DNA of 41,644 nucleotides from Stenotrophomonas sp. PS02289 (lineage in GTDB: Bacteria; Pseudomonadota; Gammaproteobacteria; Xanthomonadales; Xanthomonadaceae): assembly GCF_029960115.1 (NCBI RefSeq), contig NZ_JASCOZ010000023.1:1-41644 (forward strand), in the 5' to 3' direction. Under the pieces are notes generated by a model, which was not told the DNA's origin, did not search any database, and saw nothing but the letters and a program-made list of their open reading frames with translations. Position 1 is the stretch's first letter. Every line of letters starts with the position of its first letter. This document shows positions 23,440 through 31,599 of the stretch, in pieces. The position numbers were made by a program, and so were the translations under genes.

Positions 23440-24108
23440 TCACGCGCCCACCCCGATCGGGCAGCTGACACCGGTGCCGCCGATGCCGCAGTAACCGTTC
23501 GGGTTCTTGGCCAGGTACTGCTGGTGGTAGTCCTCGGCGTAGTAGTACTCCGGGGCCGGGAACTCGATTTCGGTCGTGATCGGGCCGTAGCCGGCGTCGT
23601 TCAACCGCTGCTGGTAGGCGTCGCGGCTGGCGATGGCGGCGTCGAGCTGGGCCTGGCTGGTGGCGTGGATCGCCGAGCGGTACTGGGTGCCGGTGTCGTT
23701 GCCCTGACGCATGCCCTGGGTCGGGTCATGGCTTTCCCAGAACACCTGCAGCAGCTCGGACAGGCTGATCACTGACGGGTCATAGACCACTTCAACGATC
23801 TCGGTATGGCCGGTCAGGCCCGAGCAGACCTCTTCATAGGTCGGGTTCGGGGTCACCCCGCCGGCATAGCCCACCGAGGTGCTGTACACCCCCGGCAGCG
23901 TCCAGAACTTGCGCTCCGCGCCCCAGAAGCAGCCCATGGCGAAGCGGATCCGCTCCTTGCCGGCGAAGCTGTCTTTCAGCGGATGGCTGTTCACGAAGTG
24001 CTGATTGTGCAGCGGCAACGGGTGCTCGCGGCCTGGCAGGGCCTCTTCCGGGCGCGGCAGGCGCTGCTTGAAGGCACCGATTCCGAGCAGCTTGGACACT
24101 CCCAACAT
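23440..24108 (-). CDS. msrA: Peptide methionine sulfoxide reductase A
   Basis: A 222-residue enzyme reducing the S-epimer of methionine sulfoxide in proteins with thioredoxin. Catalytic Cys60 lies in AMGCFWGAE, and two recycling cysteines, Cys207 and Cys216, are in the Gly-rich tail ([14 protein letters not shown]). The N-terminal extension of about 50 residues resembles that of the E. coli enzyme. TAGGAG, overlapping the stop codon of the upstream DUF2007 gene, is its ribosome binding site, so the two form an operon. It belongs functionally with the oxidative-stress genes at 18-21 kb but is a separate unit. Confidence 0.96.
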   Translation of the reverse strand: MLGVSKLLGIGAFKQRLPRPEEALPGREHPLPLHNQHFVNSHPLKDSFAGKERIRFAMGCFWGAERKFWTLPGVYSTSVGYAGGVTPNPTYEEVCSGLTGHTEIVEVVYDPSVISLSELLQVFWESHDPTQGMRQGNDTGTQYRSAIHATSQAQLDAAIASRDAYQQRLNDAGYGPITTEIEFPAPEYYYAEDYHQQYLAKNPNGYCGIGGTGVSCPIGVGA

Positions 24109-24117
24109 GGCGTTCTC

Positions 24118-24384
24118 CTAGGCCGGTAACAGGCCGGCGTCTTCGTCTGAATCCCATATGGGGGCGTCAGCGGGACCGGCCAAGTCGAGCCCTGCAACGA
24201 TCTGTGCCGCCTCCGGGGCGGCCAGGTCCGGCACGCACACCCGCAGCACCCCGAACAGCGGCAGCTCGCCCATCCCGCCCAGCAGCTGCTCGCCGAACAC
24301 GAAGGCCGGAATGCCGGCGTCTTCCAGCGCGTGCTTGACCAGATGGGCGTCGAACAGGTTGTCGGCCTTGTAGATGACGTGCAT
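24118..24384 (-). CDS. DUF2007 domain protein (putative signal-transducing protein)
   Basis: An 88-residue protein whose N-terminus, MHVIYKADNLFDAHLVKHAL followed by EDAGIPAFVFGEQL, matches the DUF2007 fold (a small PII-like/ferredoxin-like domain). The acidic C-terminal tail is short. Function in the family is unknown. The start at 24384 is preferred over an upstream in-frame codon because GAGG lies just before it, and TATGCT (minus, 24413-24418) is a possible -10. It precedes msrA by 9 bp and is probably cotranscribed. Confidence 0.85.
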   Translation of the reverse strand: MHVIYKADNLFDAHLVKHALEDAGIPAFVFGEQLLGGMGELPLFGVLRVCVPDLAAPEAAQIVAGLDLAGPADAPIWDSDEDAGLLPA

Positions 24385-24456
24385 GGGCGGGCCTCGGAGA
24401 CAGGTGCAGTCCAGCATACGCCGCCGATGTGAACGGGAGCGGGGACATACCCCATG

Positions 24457-24479
24457 GGCCGGCCAACGGCCGGCGCTAC
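24457..24479 (-). repeat. GTAG-headed REP (SMAG-like) palindrome
   Basis: Identical over 23 bp to the copy at 5039-5061 (GTAGC then GCCGGCCGTTGGCCGGC on the minus strand). It lies in the divergent region between the DUF2007 gene and glnS, 50 bp before the glnS start, unusually close to a promoter. Confidence 0.88.
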
Positions 24480-24489
24480 CGGGTCCTGC

Positions 24490-24516
24490 GGTAGACTATC
24501 GATCTTTCTGTCTACC
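24490..24516 (+). promoter_or_regulatory. Hairpin and possible -10 in the glnS upstream region
   Basis: GGTAGAC (24490-24496) and GTCTACC (24510-24516) form a 7-bp inverted repeat with a 13-nt loop, 12 bp before the glnS ATG. TAGACT within it is a possible -10 box, so the repeat may be an operator rather than an mRNA hairpin. Confidence 0.45.
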
Positions 24517-24528
24517 GCCCAGCGCACC

Positions 24529-26277
24529 ATGTCCGAGCCTACTGCCGCCCCCACCGACGCCCTTCCGGAAACCCACGAAAAGCGCGATTTCATCCGCCAG
24601 ATCGTGCGTGAGGACCTGGCCAGCGGCAAGCACCAGGCGATCAAGACCCGCTTCCCGCCCGAACCCAATGGCTACCTGCATATCGGCCATGCCAAGTCGA
24701 TTTGCCTGAACTTCGGCATCGCCGGCGAGTTCAGCGGTGTCTGCAACCTGCGCTTCGACGACACCAACCCGGCCAAGGAAGACCCCGAATACGTCGCCGC
24801 CATCCAGGACGACGTGCGCTGGCTGGGCTTTGAGTGGAACGAACTGCGCCACGCCTCGGACTACTTCGACGCCTACTACCTGGCCGCGCAGAAGCTGATC
24901 CGCGACGGCAAGGCCTATGTCTGCGACCTGTCGGCCGAGGAAGTGCGCGCCTACCGCGGCACCCTGACCGAACCGGGCCGTCCTTCGCCGTGGCGCGACC
25001 GCAGCGTGGAAGAGAACCTCGACCTGTTCGCACGCATGCGCGCCGGTGAATTCGCCGACGGTGCCCGCACCGTGCGCGCGAAGATCGACATGGCCAGCGG
25101 CAACATCAACCTGCGCGACCCGGCGATCTACCGCATCAAGCATGTGGAGCATCAGAACACCGGCAACGCCTGGCCGATCTACCCGATGTACGACTTCGCC
25201 CACGCACTCGGCGACTCCATCGAAGGCATCACCCATTCGCTGTGCACGCTGGAGTTCGAAGACCACCGCCCGCTGTACGACTGGTGCGTGGACAACGTCG
25301 ACTTCGCCCACAGCCCCGACCTGACCCAGCCGCTGGTCGACCGCGGCCTGCCGCGCGAAGCCGCCAAGCCGCGCCAGATCGAATTCTCGCGTCTGAACAT
25401 CAACTACACCGTGATGAGCAAGCGCAAGCTGATGGCGCTGGTCACCGAACAGCTGGTGGACGGCTGGGACGACCCGCGCATGCCGACCCTGCAGGGCCTG
25501 CGCCGTCGCGGTTACACCCCGGCCGCGATGCGCCTGTTCGCCGAACGCGTCGGCATCAGCAAGCAGAACTCGCTGATCGACTTCAGCGTGCTCGAAGGCG
25601 CGCTGCGCGAAGATCTGGACAGCGCCGCCGCACGCCGCATGGCCGTCATCGACCCGGTCAAGCTGGTGCTGACCAATCTGCCGGAAGGCTTTGAGGAACA
25701 GCTGACCTTCAGCAACCACCCCAAGGACGAAGCCTTCGGCAGCCGTTCGGTGCCGTTCGCCCGCGAGGTGTGGATCGACCGCGAAGATTTCGCCGAAGTG
25801 CCGCCCAAGGGCTGGAAGCGCCTGGTGCCGGGCGGCGAAGTGCGCCTGCGCGGTGCCGGCATCATCCGCTGCGATGAGGTAATCAAGGACGCCGACGGCA
25901 CCATCACCGAGCTGCGCGGCTGGCTGGATCCGGAATCGCGCCCGGGCATGGAAGGTGCCAACCGCAAGGTCAAGGGCACCATCCACTGGGTCAGCGCCGT
26001 GCACGGCGTGCCGGCGGAGATCCGCCTGTACGACCGCCTGTTCTCGGTGCCCAATCCGGACGACGAATCGGAAGGCAAGACCTACCGCGACTACCTCAAC
26101 CCGGAATCGCGCCGTACCGTCACCGGCTACGTCGAACCGGCCGCGGCCGATGCCGCGCCGGAACAGTCGTTCCAGTTCGAGCGCACCGGTTACTTCGTGG
26201 CCGACCGTCGCGACCACACTGCCGCCGCCCCGGTGTTCAACCGCAGCGTAACCCTGCGCGACACCTGGTCGGCCTGA
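24529..26277 (+). CDS. glnS: Glutaminyl-tRNA synthetase
   Basis: A 582-residue class I aminoacyl-tRNA synthetase that charges tRNA-Gln. The HIGH motif is in [15 protein letters not shown], the KMSKS equivalent is VMSKRKL, and [13 protein letters not shown] and the C-terminal anticodon-binding beta-barrels (after about residue 360) are typical. The length is somewhat above E. coli GlnRS. The ATG at 24529 is chosen over a longer in-frame extension that would run through the REP element. It is followed 10 bp later by a deaminase gene, then rlmM and an EF-hand gene, likely one operon. Confidence 0.97.
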   Translation: MSEPTAAPTDALPETHEKRDFIRQIVREDLASGKHQAIKTRFPPEPNGYLHIGHAKSICLNFGIAGEFSGVCNLRFDDTNPAKEDPEYVAAIQDDVRWLGFEWNELRHASDYFDAYYLAAQKLIRDGKAYVCDLSAEEVRAYRGTLTEPGRPSPWRDRSVEENLDLFARMRAGEFADGARTVRAKIDMASGNINLRDPAIYRIKHVEHQNTGNAWPIYPMYDFAHALGDSIEGITHSLCTLEFEDHRPLYDWCVDNVDFAHSPDLTQPLVDRGLPREAAKPRQIEFSRLNINYTVMSKRKLMALVTEQLVDGWDDPRMPTLQGLRRRGYTPAAMRLFAERVGISKQNSLIDFSVLEGALREDLDSAAARRMAVIDPVKLVLTNLPEGFEEQLTFSNHPKDEAFGSRSVPFAREVWIDREDFAEVPPKGWKRLVPGGEVRLRGAGIIRCDEVIKDADGTITELRGWLDPESRPGMEGANRKVKGTIHWVSAVHGVPAEIRLYDRLFSVPNPDDESEGKTYRDYLNPESRRTVTGYVEPAAADAAPEQSFQFERTGYFVADRRDHTAAAPVFNRSVTLRDTWSA

Positions 26278-26287
26278 GAGAACTGTC

Positions 26288-26848
26288 ATGTTGTACGCAC
26301 AAGTCCATCTGACCCTGCCCGCCTGGATCCACGACCAGATCGATCTCGGCCGTGCCTATCCCAGTGATGAGGCCAAGGTCGCCCTGGCCATCGAGCTGTC
26401 GCGCCTGAACGTCGAACACGCCAGTGGCGGTCCGTTCGGTGCGGTGGTGTTCGGCCCCGACCACACCGTGATCGCCGCCGGCGTGAACCGCGTGGTGCCG
26501 CACAACACCTCGCTGGCGCACGCAGAAAACATGGCCTACATGCTGGCCCAGCAGCGCCTGCAGACGCCGCGCCTGAACGACGTGCTGGCCCCGATCACCC
26601 TGGCCACCTCGTCGCAGCCGTGCTGCCAGTGCTTCGGTGCCACCATCTGGGCCGGCATTGATCGTCTGCTGATCGGAGCCAGTGCCCAGGACGTGGAAGA
26701 ACTGACCCCGTTCGACGAAGGTCCTCTGCCGGCGGACTGGGTCGGCGAGCTCAACAAGCGCGGCATCGAGGTGGTGCAGGGTCTGCACCGCGACGCTGCG
26801 CGCGCGGTGTTGCGCACCTATGGGGAAACCAATGGCGCGCACTACTGA
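26288..26848 (+). CDS. Nucleoside/guanine deaminase-like protein (cytidine deaminase superfamily)
   Basis: A 186-residue zinc-dependent deaminase. Zinc ligands are His78 in LAHAEN, with proton shuttle Glu80, and Cys112 and Cys115 in QPCCQC. GGPFGAVVFG (47-56) is the conserved strand before the active site and is usual in guanine deaminase/TadA-like members. The substrate cannot be fixed from sequence; guanine or a related purine is a reasonable guess. It starts 10 bp after glnS. Confidence 0.88.
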   Translation: MLYAQVHLTLPAWIHDQIDLGRAYPSDEAKVALAIELSRLNVEHASGGPFGAVVFGPDHTVIAAGVNRVVPHNTSLAHAENMAYMLAQQRLQTPRLNDVLAPITLATSSQPCCQCFGATIWAGIDRLLIGASAQDVEELTPFDEGPLPADWVGELNKRGIEVVQGLHRDAARAVLRTYGETNGAHY

Positions 26849-26872
26849 TCGCACCGTCATGGGCCGCGGCCG

Positions 26873-27910
26873 GTGAGCGGCCTGCTGTGCCTGTGCCGGC
26901 AGGGCTTCGAGCCGGAACTGGCGGGCGAGCTGAGCGAGCGCGCCGCCTATGCGGGCATTGCCGGCTATGCGCGCACCCAGCGCAACGACGGCTATGTCCT
27001 GTTTGCCACCGACGAAGGGTCGGCGCTGTCGCAGGCGCTGCCCTGGCGCTCGCTGATCTTCGCCCGTCAGAAGCTGGTGGTGCTGGCCGAACTGCGCGAG
27101 CTGGACCCGTCCGATCGCATCACCCCGATCCTGGCCGCGTTGGAAGGCCAGGCCCGCTTCGGCGACATGTGGGTGGAACATCCCGATTCGGATGAAGGCA
27201 AGCCGCTGGCCGGACTGGCCCGGGCGTTCGGCAATGCGCTGCGCCCGGCGCTGCGCAAGGCCGGGCTGCTGACCGACAAACCGAACACCGCCCTACCGCG
27301 CGTGCACGTGGTGTTCGTCGATGGCCGCCACGCCTTCGTGTGCACGGCCGACACCCGCGACAGCGCGCCATGGCCGCTGGGCATTCCGCGCCTGAAGCTG
27401 CTGCCCGAAGCCCCGTCGCGCTCGGCGCTGAAGCTGGACGAAGCCCTGCTCACCCTGATGCGCCCGGAAGAACGCGAGCACCTGGTCAAGCCGGGCATGC
27501 GCGCCGCCGACCTCGGCGCCGCCCCCGGTGGCTGGACCTGGGTGCTGACCCGCCAGCACATGCACGTGATCAGCGTGGACAACGGTCCCCTGCGCGAGCA
27601 CGTGCTGCAGACCGGGCTGGTCGAACACCTGCGCGCCGACGGCTTCCACTGGCAGCCGGAAGCCCCGCTGGACTGGATGGTCTGCGACATGGTTGAACAG
27701 CCGCGTCGCGTCGCCGAACGCATGGCCACCTGGTTCCGCGAGGGCTGGTGCCAGCATGCGATCTTCAACCTGAAGCTGCCGATGAAGAAGCGCTGGGATG
27801 AAACCCGCCTGTGCCTGGAGCTTTTCCAGCAGCAGGCCGGACGACCACTGAACCTGCGCGCCAAGCAGCTGTATCACGATCGCGAAGAGATCACGGTGCT
27901 GGCGTGGTGA
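26873..27910 (+). CDS. rlmM: 23S rRNA 2'-O-methyltransferase RlmM (C2498)
   Basis: A 345-residue SAM-dependent methyltransferase that modifies C2498 of 23S rRNA at the 2'-hydroxyl. The N-terminal THUMP-like domain starts GLLCLCRQGFEPELAGEL. The Rossmann core has the basic LKLDEALLTL, the SAM-binding ADLGAAPGGWTWVL, the acidic WMVCDMVEQP and the catalytic lysine in FNLKLPMKKR, together giving the K-D-K-E tetrad; the C-terminal REEITVLAW holds the glutamate region. It uses a GTG start, 24 bp after the deaminase stop. Its stop overlaps the GTG of the next gene. Confidence 0.95.
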   Translation: MSGLLCLCRQGFEPELAGELSERAAYAGIAGYARTQRNDGYVLFATDEGSALSQALPWRSLIFARQKLVVLAELRELDPSDRITPILAALEGQARFGDMWVEHPDSDEGKPLAGLARAFGNALRPALRKAGLLTDKPNTALPRVHVVFVDGRHAFVCTADTRDSAPWPLGIPRLKLLPEAPSRSALKLDEALLTLMRPEEREHLVKPGMRAADLGAAPGGWTWVLTRQHMHVISVDNGPLREHVLQTGLVEHLRADGFHWQPEAPLDWMVCDMVEQPRRVAERMATWFREGWCQHAIFNLKLPMKKRWDETRLCLELFQQQAGRPLNLRAKQLYHDREEITVLAW

Positions 27911-28311
27911 GGCGTCGTCGGAGTGTCGTTGTGGCGGTGACACGCATGGCGTGTCTCTACGTCGGCTTGGCCGGTGCGGCGTGGGCGCAGGTGCCCGCCA
28001 CCACCGCGCCACTGCGCGATGTGCCGGCGGGTGTGCGCACCCAGTCCCTGTCCAGTGGTGCGGTGACTCATACGGTCACCCTGCCACCGGTGGCCGGCGA
28101 ATCGACCGTGACCGTGCGCTCGGTGCAGCCGGACAGCGTGGTCGGGCAGTACCGGTTCCGCTTTGAGACGCTGGATGTGGACGGCGATGGCTTCATCAGC
28201 CGTGAAGAGGCGCAGGCCAATCCGGCGCTGGCCGATGAGTTCCAGTCGTTGGATACCGCGCGACGGGGGCGGTTGGATCGCAGTCAGCTGCAGGGTTGGC
28301 TGGTGCCGTAA
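27907..28311 (+). CDS. Exported EF-hand domain protein
   Basis: A 134-residue predicted periplasmic protein. With the GTG start that overlaps the rlmM stop, residues 1-28 give an Arg-rich start, a hydrophobic stretch and an AWA|QVPA cleavage site. Residues 29-80 form a beta-rich unknown segment. A canonical calcium-binding loop DVDGDGFISREE follows, then a degenerate second loop DTARRGRLDRSQ lacking most ligands. A GTAG-type REP palindrome overlaps the signal-peptide codons. An internal ATG at 27946 would leave a signal peptide without a basic N-terminus. It probably acts in the envelope; function unknown. Confidence 0.78.
   Translation: MRRRRSVVVAVTRMACLYVGLAGAAWAQVPATTAPLRDVPAGVRTQSLSSGAVTHTVTLPPVAGESTVTVRSVQPDSVVGQYRFRFETLDVDGDGFISREEAQANPALADEFQSLDTARRGRLDRSQLQGWLVP
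27937..27960 (-). repeat. REP-type palindrome inside the EF-hand gene start
   Basis: On the minus strand GTAGA precedes the 7-bp perfect hairpin GACACGC-CAT-GCGTGTC. It has the GTAG-head architecture of SMAG elements and is translated as part of the signal peptide (TRMACLY) if the gene starts at 27907. Confidence 0.65.
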
Positions 28312-28313
28312 GG

Positions 28314-28337
28314 GTGATCACGCGCATGGCGCGTCAC
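28314..28337. repeat. REP-type hairpin between convergent ends
   Basis: GTGA(TCA)CGCGC-ATG-GCGCGTCAC: a 9-bp stem with a 3-nt bulge. It is related in sequence to the palindromes at 8276-8298 and 27937-27960. It contains the stop codon of the minus-strand gene ending at 28334 and begins 3 bp past the EF-hand gene stop. Confidence 0.65.
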
Positions 28338-28732
28338 TCCCTGGAGAAGCGCTTCAGGCTCTCGGTCGCCGCCATCGCCTGCTGCAAAGCCTGCCGGGTC
28401 TCCTCTGTCTGCGCAATATTCAGTTGGTAGCGTAGATCCGCCTCCACCTGCGTGACGTGCACCAGCATTTTGGCGAAATCTTCGGACGACGGTCGCGCAT
28501 GTTCGCCCCGCGACGCCGCGCCCACAAACGTACGCAGATTTGCGAAGGCCTCCATCGCGTTGCTGCCGCCACAGCCGACACCGTCGGGCTGTCCATTGCT
28601 GATCTGCTGCAACATCTCCACCACCCGGGATACTGCCTTGTTCGGCTCTGAAGCCATGGCTTCAGCCGCCTTCTTGAGGTCGGCCTGCGGGCGAAGCACC
28701 TTCAGTACATTGGAGATTCCGGATATGTCCAT
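28334..28732 (-). CDS. Unrecognised small helical protein
   Basis: 132 residues beginning MDISGISNVLKVLRPQADLK. It is predicted almost wholly helical, has no signal peptide or transmembrane segment, and has a Gly-rich break GVGCGGSNAMEAF near residue 54. The C-terminal half (VTQVEADLRYQLNIAQTEE) could form an amphipathic helix or coiled coil. I do not recognise the family. A start at 28732 has AGG motifs nearby. Base composition is lower in GC than neighbours and codon use less biased, which suggests either recent acquisition or weak expression. The opposite strand is also open but gives a less protein-like product. Confidence 0.6.
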   Translation of the reverse strand: MDISGISNVLKVLRPQADLKKAAEAMASEPNKAVSRVVEMLQQISNGQPDGVGCGGSNAMEAFANLRTFVGAASRGEHARPSSEDFAKMLVHVTQVEADLRYQLNIAQTEETRQALQQAMAATESLKRFSRE

Positions 28733-28833
28733 CCTGCACCTGCGAGAGCGGTTTGCCTCAGTGTGCGGCGCTCAAGTGGACGTCACTTGCAGAAATCGAT
28801 CACTTCGGGCCGATTACGACATCGCAAGGCGTG

Positions 28834-29127
28834 TCATCCGGCCGGCGTGCGCGGCCCTGGCGGCGACGTAACACTGTTAAGCAGCAACCGGGAATCAGCG
28901 GCGGCGGCGGCTCTGGTCATGAAATCATTCATGCGCCGCGTCATGATTCGCTGCTGCTGGTTTTCGCGCCTCTCGCCCAATACACCCGGTGCATTTCCGA
29001 CATTTAACGGAGCTGCCCCATCGCCTCCCTTCTTTAGCGCGTCGCCGGCGACAGCGGATGTCGTTTTTAGTCCAGTTGGAACAGAAATCTTCATTGCGAG
29101 CGAGACAGAAATGGCGTCACCCAGCAT
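28834..29127 (-). CDS. Possible small unrecognised protein
   Basis: 97 residues beginning MLGDAISVSLAMKISVPTG; the ATG at 29127 has GGAGG 8 nt upstream, better than an in-frame ATG at 29142. The middle is Gly/Ala-rich and the C-terminal half is basic (RIMTRRMNDFMTR). No family is recognised. It lies just past the ubiquinone monooxygenase gene on the same strand and 101 bp before the 132-residue gene, so the two may form a pair. GC is lower than in flanking genes. It could also be non-coding. Confidence 0.4.
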   Translation of the reverse strand: MLGDAISVSLAMKISVPTGLKTTSAVAGDALKKGGDGAAPLNVGNAPGVLGERRENQQQRIMTRRMNDFMTRAAAAADSRLLLNSVTSPPGPRTPAG

Positions 29128-29165
29128 GGTGAACGCCTCCATTCCACGGCGCTTTCAGGTTTCGA

Positions 29166-30347
29166 TCATCCGCCGAGCCCGGCCGCCCGCTTCCAGAACG
29201 CCGACACCAGCGGCGGCCACTTGCCCACGCAGCCCAGCGCGCGCCCGCGGGTCAGGGTCAGGTGCATCTCGTCGTTGGAGAACACCTTGTTGATCGCATC
29301 AAACCCGTAGGCCGACACGGTGTTGTCACTGCGCCGCTCGCGCGCCCAACGCTGCAGCCGCTCCGGGCTGGACCAGTCCTGGCGGCGCTGCAGGGCCTGC
29401 TGCACGCGCTCGCGCAGCGCGGCCACGTCGCGCAGCCCCAGGTTGACCCCCTGCCCGGCCAGCGGGTGCACCACATGGGCGGCATCGCCCAGTGCCAGCA
29501 CGCGACCGGCCACATAGGCACTGGCCAGCTGGCGGCGCAGCGGGAACGCGGCCCGGCGCGAGGCCAGGGTCATCGGCCCCAGGCGCGCCGCGAAGGCACG
29601 GGTGAGTTCCTGCCCGAACGCAGCCTCATCCAGCGCCAGCACGCGTTCGGCGTCTGCGTCCGGCAGGGTCCAGACAATCGAACTGCGGTGCGTACCGGCC
29701 GGCAGCACCGCCAACGGCCCGGTGGTGAGGAAGCGCTGCCAGGCCGTGGCTTCGTTGTCCTGCGCGTGGTCGATGTAGGCCACCACACCGCGCTGACCAT
29801 AGTCCTGACGGGTTACCTGCAGTCCGGCCAGCTGCCGCAGGGTCGACTCGGCCCCGTCGGCGGCCACGGCCAGCCGCGCCTCGAGCCGGCGGCCATCGTC
29901 CAGCCGAACCCGCACGCCTTCTTCGTCCTGCTCCAGCGCCTCCACCCGGGCCGGGCAGCACAGCTGCACCCCGGCGGCGGGCAGCGCCGCCCACAGGCGG
30001 TCCACCAGCAGGTCGTTCTCCACGATCCAGCCCAACTGCGCGCGGCCGAGCCGGTCGGCGTCGAAGCGTAGTTCCTCGCCACCGGCCGCATCCCAGACCC
30101 GCATGCGCCGGTAGGCACAGGCGCGCGCGGCTAGCACGCCGGGCCACACGCCCAGTGCCTGCAGCAGGTTGGCGTTGTCCGGGGCGAAGGCGTACACCCG
30201 CAGGTCGGGCTGATCCCGCTGCCAGGCCGGCGGCTCGCGTCCCTCCACCAGGGTGACATCCAGCCCGGCATCGGCCAGCGCAAGCGCGCAGGCGGCACCG
30301 ACCACGCCGCCGCCGACCACGATCACATCGCGCGTGCGCCGGCTCAT
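29166..30347 (-). CDS. UbiH/UbiF/UbiI family FAD-dependent ubiquinone-biosynthesis hydroxylase
   Basis: A 393-residue flavoprotein monooxygenase. It has the dinucleotide motif VIVVGGGVVGAACALALADAG at the N-terminus, the middle VAADGAEST and the family signature GDAAHVVHPLAGQGVNLGL near residue 290. These enzymes hydroxylate ring carbons of the ubiquinone precursor with O2 and NAD(P)H. The start MSRRTRDV at 30347 overlaps the upstream gene's stop by 4 bp (ATGA). Which ring carbon it acts on (C5 in UbiI, C6 in UbiF) cannot be read from sequence. The C-terminal end after residue 350 is longer than strictly required. Confidence 0.9.
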   Translation of the reverse strand: MSRRTRDVIVVGGGVVGAACALALADAGLDVTLVEGREPPAWQRDQPDLRVYAFAPDNANLLQALGVWPGVLAARACAYRRMRVWDAAGGEELRFDADRLGRAQLGWIVENDLLVDRLWAALPAAGVQLCCPARVEALEQDEEGVRVRLDDGRRLEARLAVAADGAESTLRQLAGLQVTRQDYGQRGVVAYIDHAQDNEATAWQRFLTTGPLAVLPAGTHRSSIVWTLPDADAERVLALDEAAFGQELTRAFAARLGPMTLASRRAAFPLRRQLASAYVAGRVLALGDAAHVVHPLAGQGVNLGLRDVAALRERVQQALQRRQDWSSPERLQRWARERRSDNTVSAYGFDAINKVFSNDEMHLTLTRGRALGCVGKWPPLVSAFWKRAAGLGG

Positions 30348-31549
30348 GCGTGTTCTCCCCGGCACAACGCCGGCACGTCGCCGCGGAACCCCATCGCCCC
30401 GCCGACCAGCAGCGACTGCACGTCGCTGGCCTGTGCGGCCAGCAGCCCCAGGCTGCGCAGCGGGCGCAGCAGCGGGGCCGGGTTGCTGGTCACGCGCGCC
30501 AGCCCGCCCGAGAAGGCGATGGTCTGGCGGCGGTCCTCCTCACGTCGGGCCACATAGGCCTGCAGCACTGCGTCGCTGCCGGCGTCATTCGCATCGGGCA
30601 GCAGCTCGGCCAGGGTCAGCGCATCGCGCAGGCCCAGGTTGAAACCCTGCGCCCCCAGCGGATGGATGGTCTGCGCGGCATTGCCCAGCAGCACCGTGCG
30701 CTCGCCCACCAGCGCGCGCGCCAGCACCTGGATCAGCGGGTAAGCGCTGCGCGGGCCGCTTTCCAGCAGCCGCCCCGCGCGCCAGCCAATGGCATCCTGC
30801 AGACGCTGCAGCCAAGCTGCATCGTCCAGCGCCATCACCGCATCGGCTTGGTCGCGCGCCACGCCGTGGACCACCCCGTAGTGGCGGTCGCCGCGCGGCA
30901 GCAGGGCGGTCGGGCCGGTGTCGGTGAAGCGCTCGTAGGCGGTGCCGTCGGGCGCACGCGCCGCACGCACGCGTGCCACGAACAGGGTCTGGTCGAAATC
31001 GTGCTCATCCACACCGATGCCCAGCGCCTCGCGAACGACACTGCGGGTGCCGTCGGCCCCCACCACCAGCCGCGCCAGCAGGGTGCGTTCGCCGTTTTCA
31101 TCGGCGACCACCACCGCGCGGTAGCCGTCCACCACCTCGCCCAGCCGCACGAAGCGTGCCGGACGGTAGCGGGTCAGGTGCTGCAGCTGCTGCAGCCGGG
31201 CTTCCAGCGCCTGGCCGAAGTCCCGCGCCACCACGACCTGGCCGAACCACGGTCGCTGGTAGTCGGCGGCGTTCATCTGCACGCGGCCGAAGTCACCGGC
31301 GCGGCTGACATGGATCCGGGTGATCGGGCCGACCGCCGAGCCCAGCAGCGGCATCACCCCCAGCGCGGTCAGCGCATTGACGGTGGCGGCGGCAAAGCTG
31401 AGATTGCGCTGGTCGAACACCGGCGGCAGGCTGCCGGCCGGCGTGGCCTCCACCAGCCCGACCGTGCGCCCGGCGCGGTCCAGGGCAATGGCCAGGCTGG
31501 CCCCGACCAGACCGCCGCCGACGATCACTACATCATGACGTTCACTCAT
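30344..31549 (-). CDS. ubiH: Ubiquinone-biosynthesis monooxygenase UbiH
   Basis: A 401-residue FAD monooxygenase with VVIVGGGLVGASLAIALDRAG at the N-terminus, GADGTRS in the middle and the UbiH-family signature beginning GNAAQTIHPLGAQGFNLGL (Gly-Asn-Ala in place of Gly-Asp-Ala, as in UbiH). UbiH proteins add the C1 hydroxyl in aerobic ubiquinone synthesis. Start MSERHD at 31549 is preferred over an ATG three codons upstream, because that ATG overlaps a TATCAT -10-like box lying 7 nt before 31549. It is coupled to the following paralogue by a 4-bp overlap and divergent from the BtuM-like gene. Confidence 0.9.
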   Translation of the reverse strand: MSERHDVVIVGGGLVGASLAIALDRAGRTVGLVEATPAGSLPPVFDQRNLSFAAATVNALTALGVMPLLGSAVGPITRIHVSRAGDFGRVQMNAADYQRPWFGQVVVARDFGQALEARLQQLQHLTRYRPARFVRLGEVVDGYRAVVVADENGERTLLARLVVGADGTRSVVREALGIGVDEHDFDQTLFVARVRAARAPDGTAYERFTDTGPTALLPRGDRHYGVVHGVARDQADAVMALDDAAWLQRLQDAIGWRAGRLLESGPRSAYPLIQVLARALVGERTVLLGNAAQTIHPLGAQGFNLGLRDALTLAELLPDANDAGSDAVLQAYVARREEDRRQTIAFSGGLARVTSNPAPLLRPLRSLGLLAAQASDVQSLLVGGAMGFRGDVPALCRGEHA

Positions 31550-31556
31550 ACCCGCC

Positions 31557-31592
31557 ATGATAGAGCCAGCCCGGGCTTTGCGGCGCTAGAAT
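31557..31592. promoter_or_regulatory. Compact divergent promoter with two -10-like boxes
   Basis: TATCAT on the minus strand (31557-31562) lies 7 nt before the ubiH ATG, and TAGAAT on the plus strand (31587-31592) lies 7 nt before the ATG at 31600. Only 24 bp separate the boxes. Neither gene has a Shine-Dalgarno, which suggests leaderless messages in both directions. Confidence 0.45.
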
Positions 31593-31599
31593 GAACGCC

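Noticed and set aside
24496-26289. A 597-residue minus-strand frame opposite glnS
   Set aside because: glnS is unmistakable on the plus strand; the opposite frame has no recognisable motif.
28452-28871. A 139-residue plus-strand frame opposite the 132-residue gene
   Set aside because: Its composition is Ser/Ala/Arg-rich with scattered Cys, and it has no ribosome site; the minus-strand product is more protein-like.
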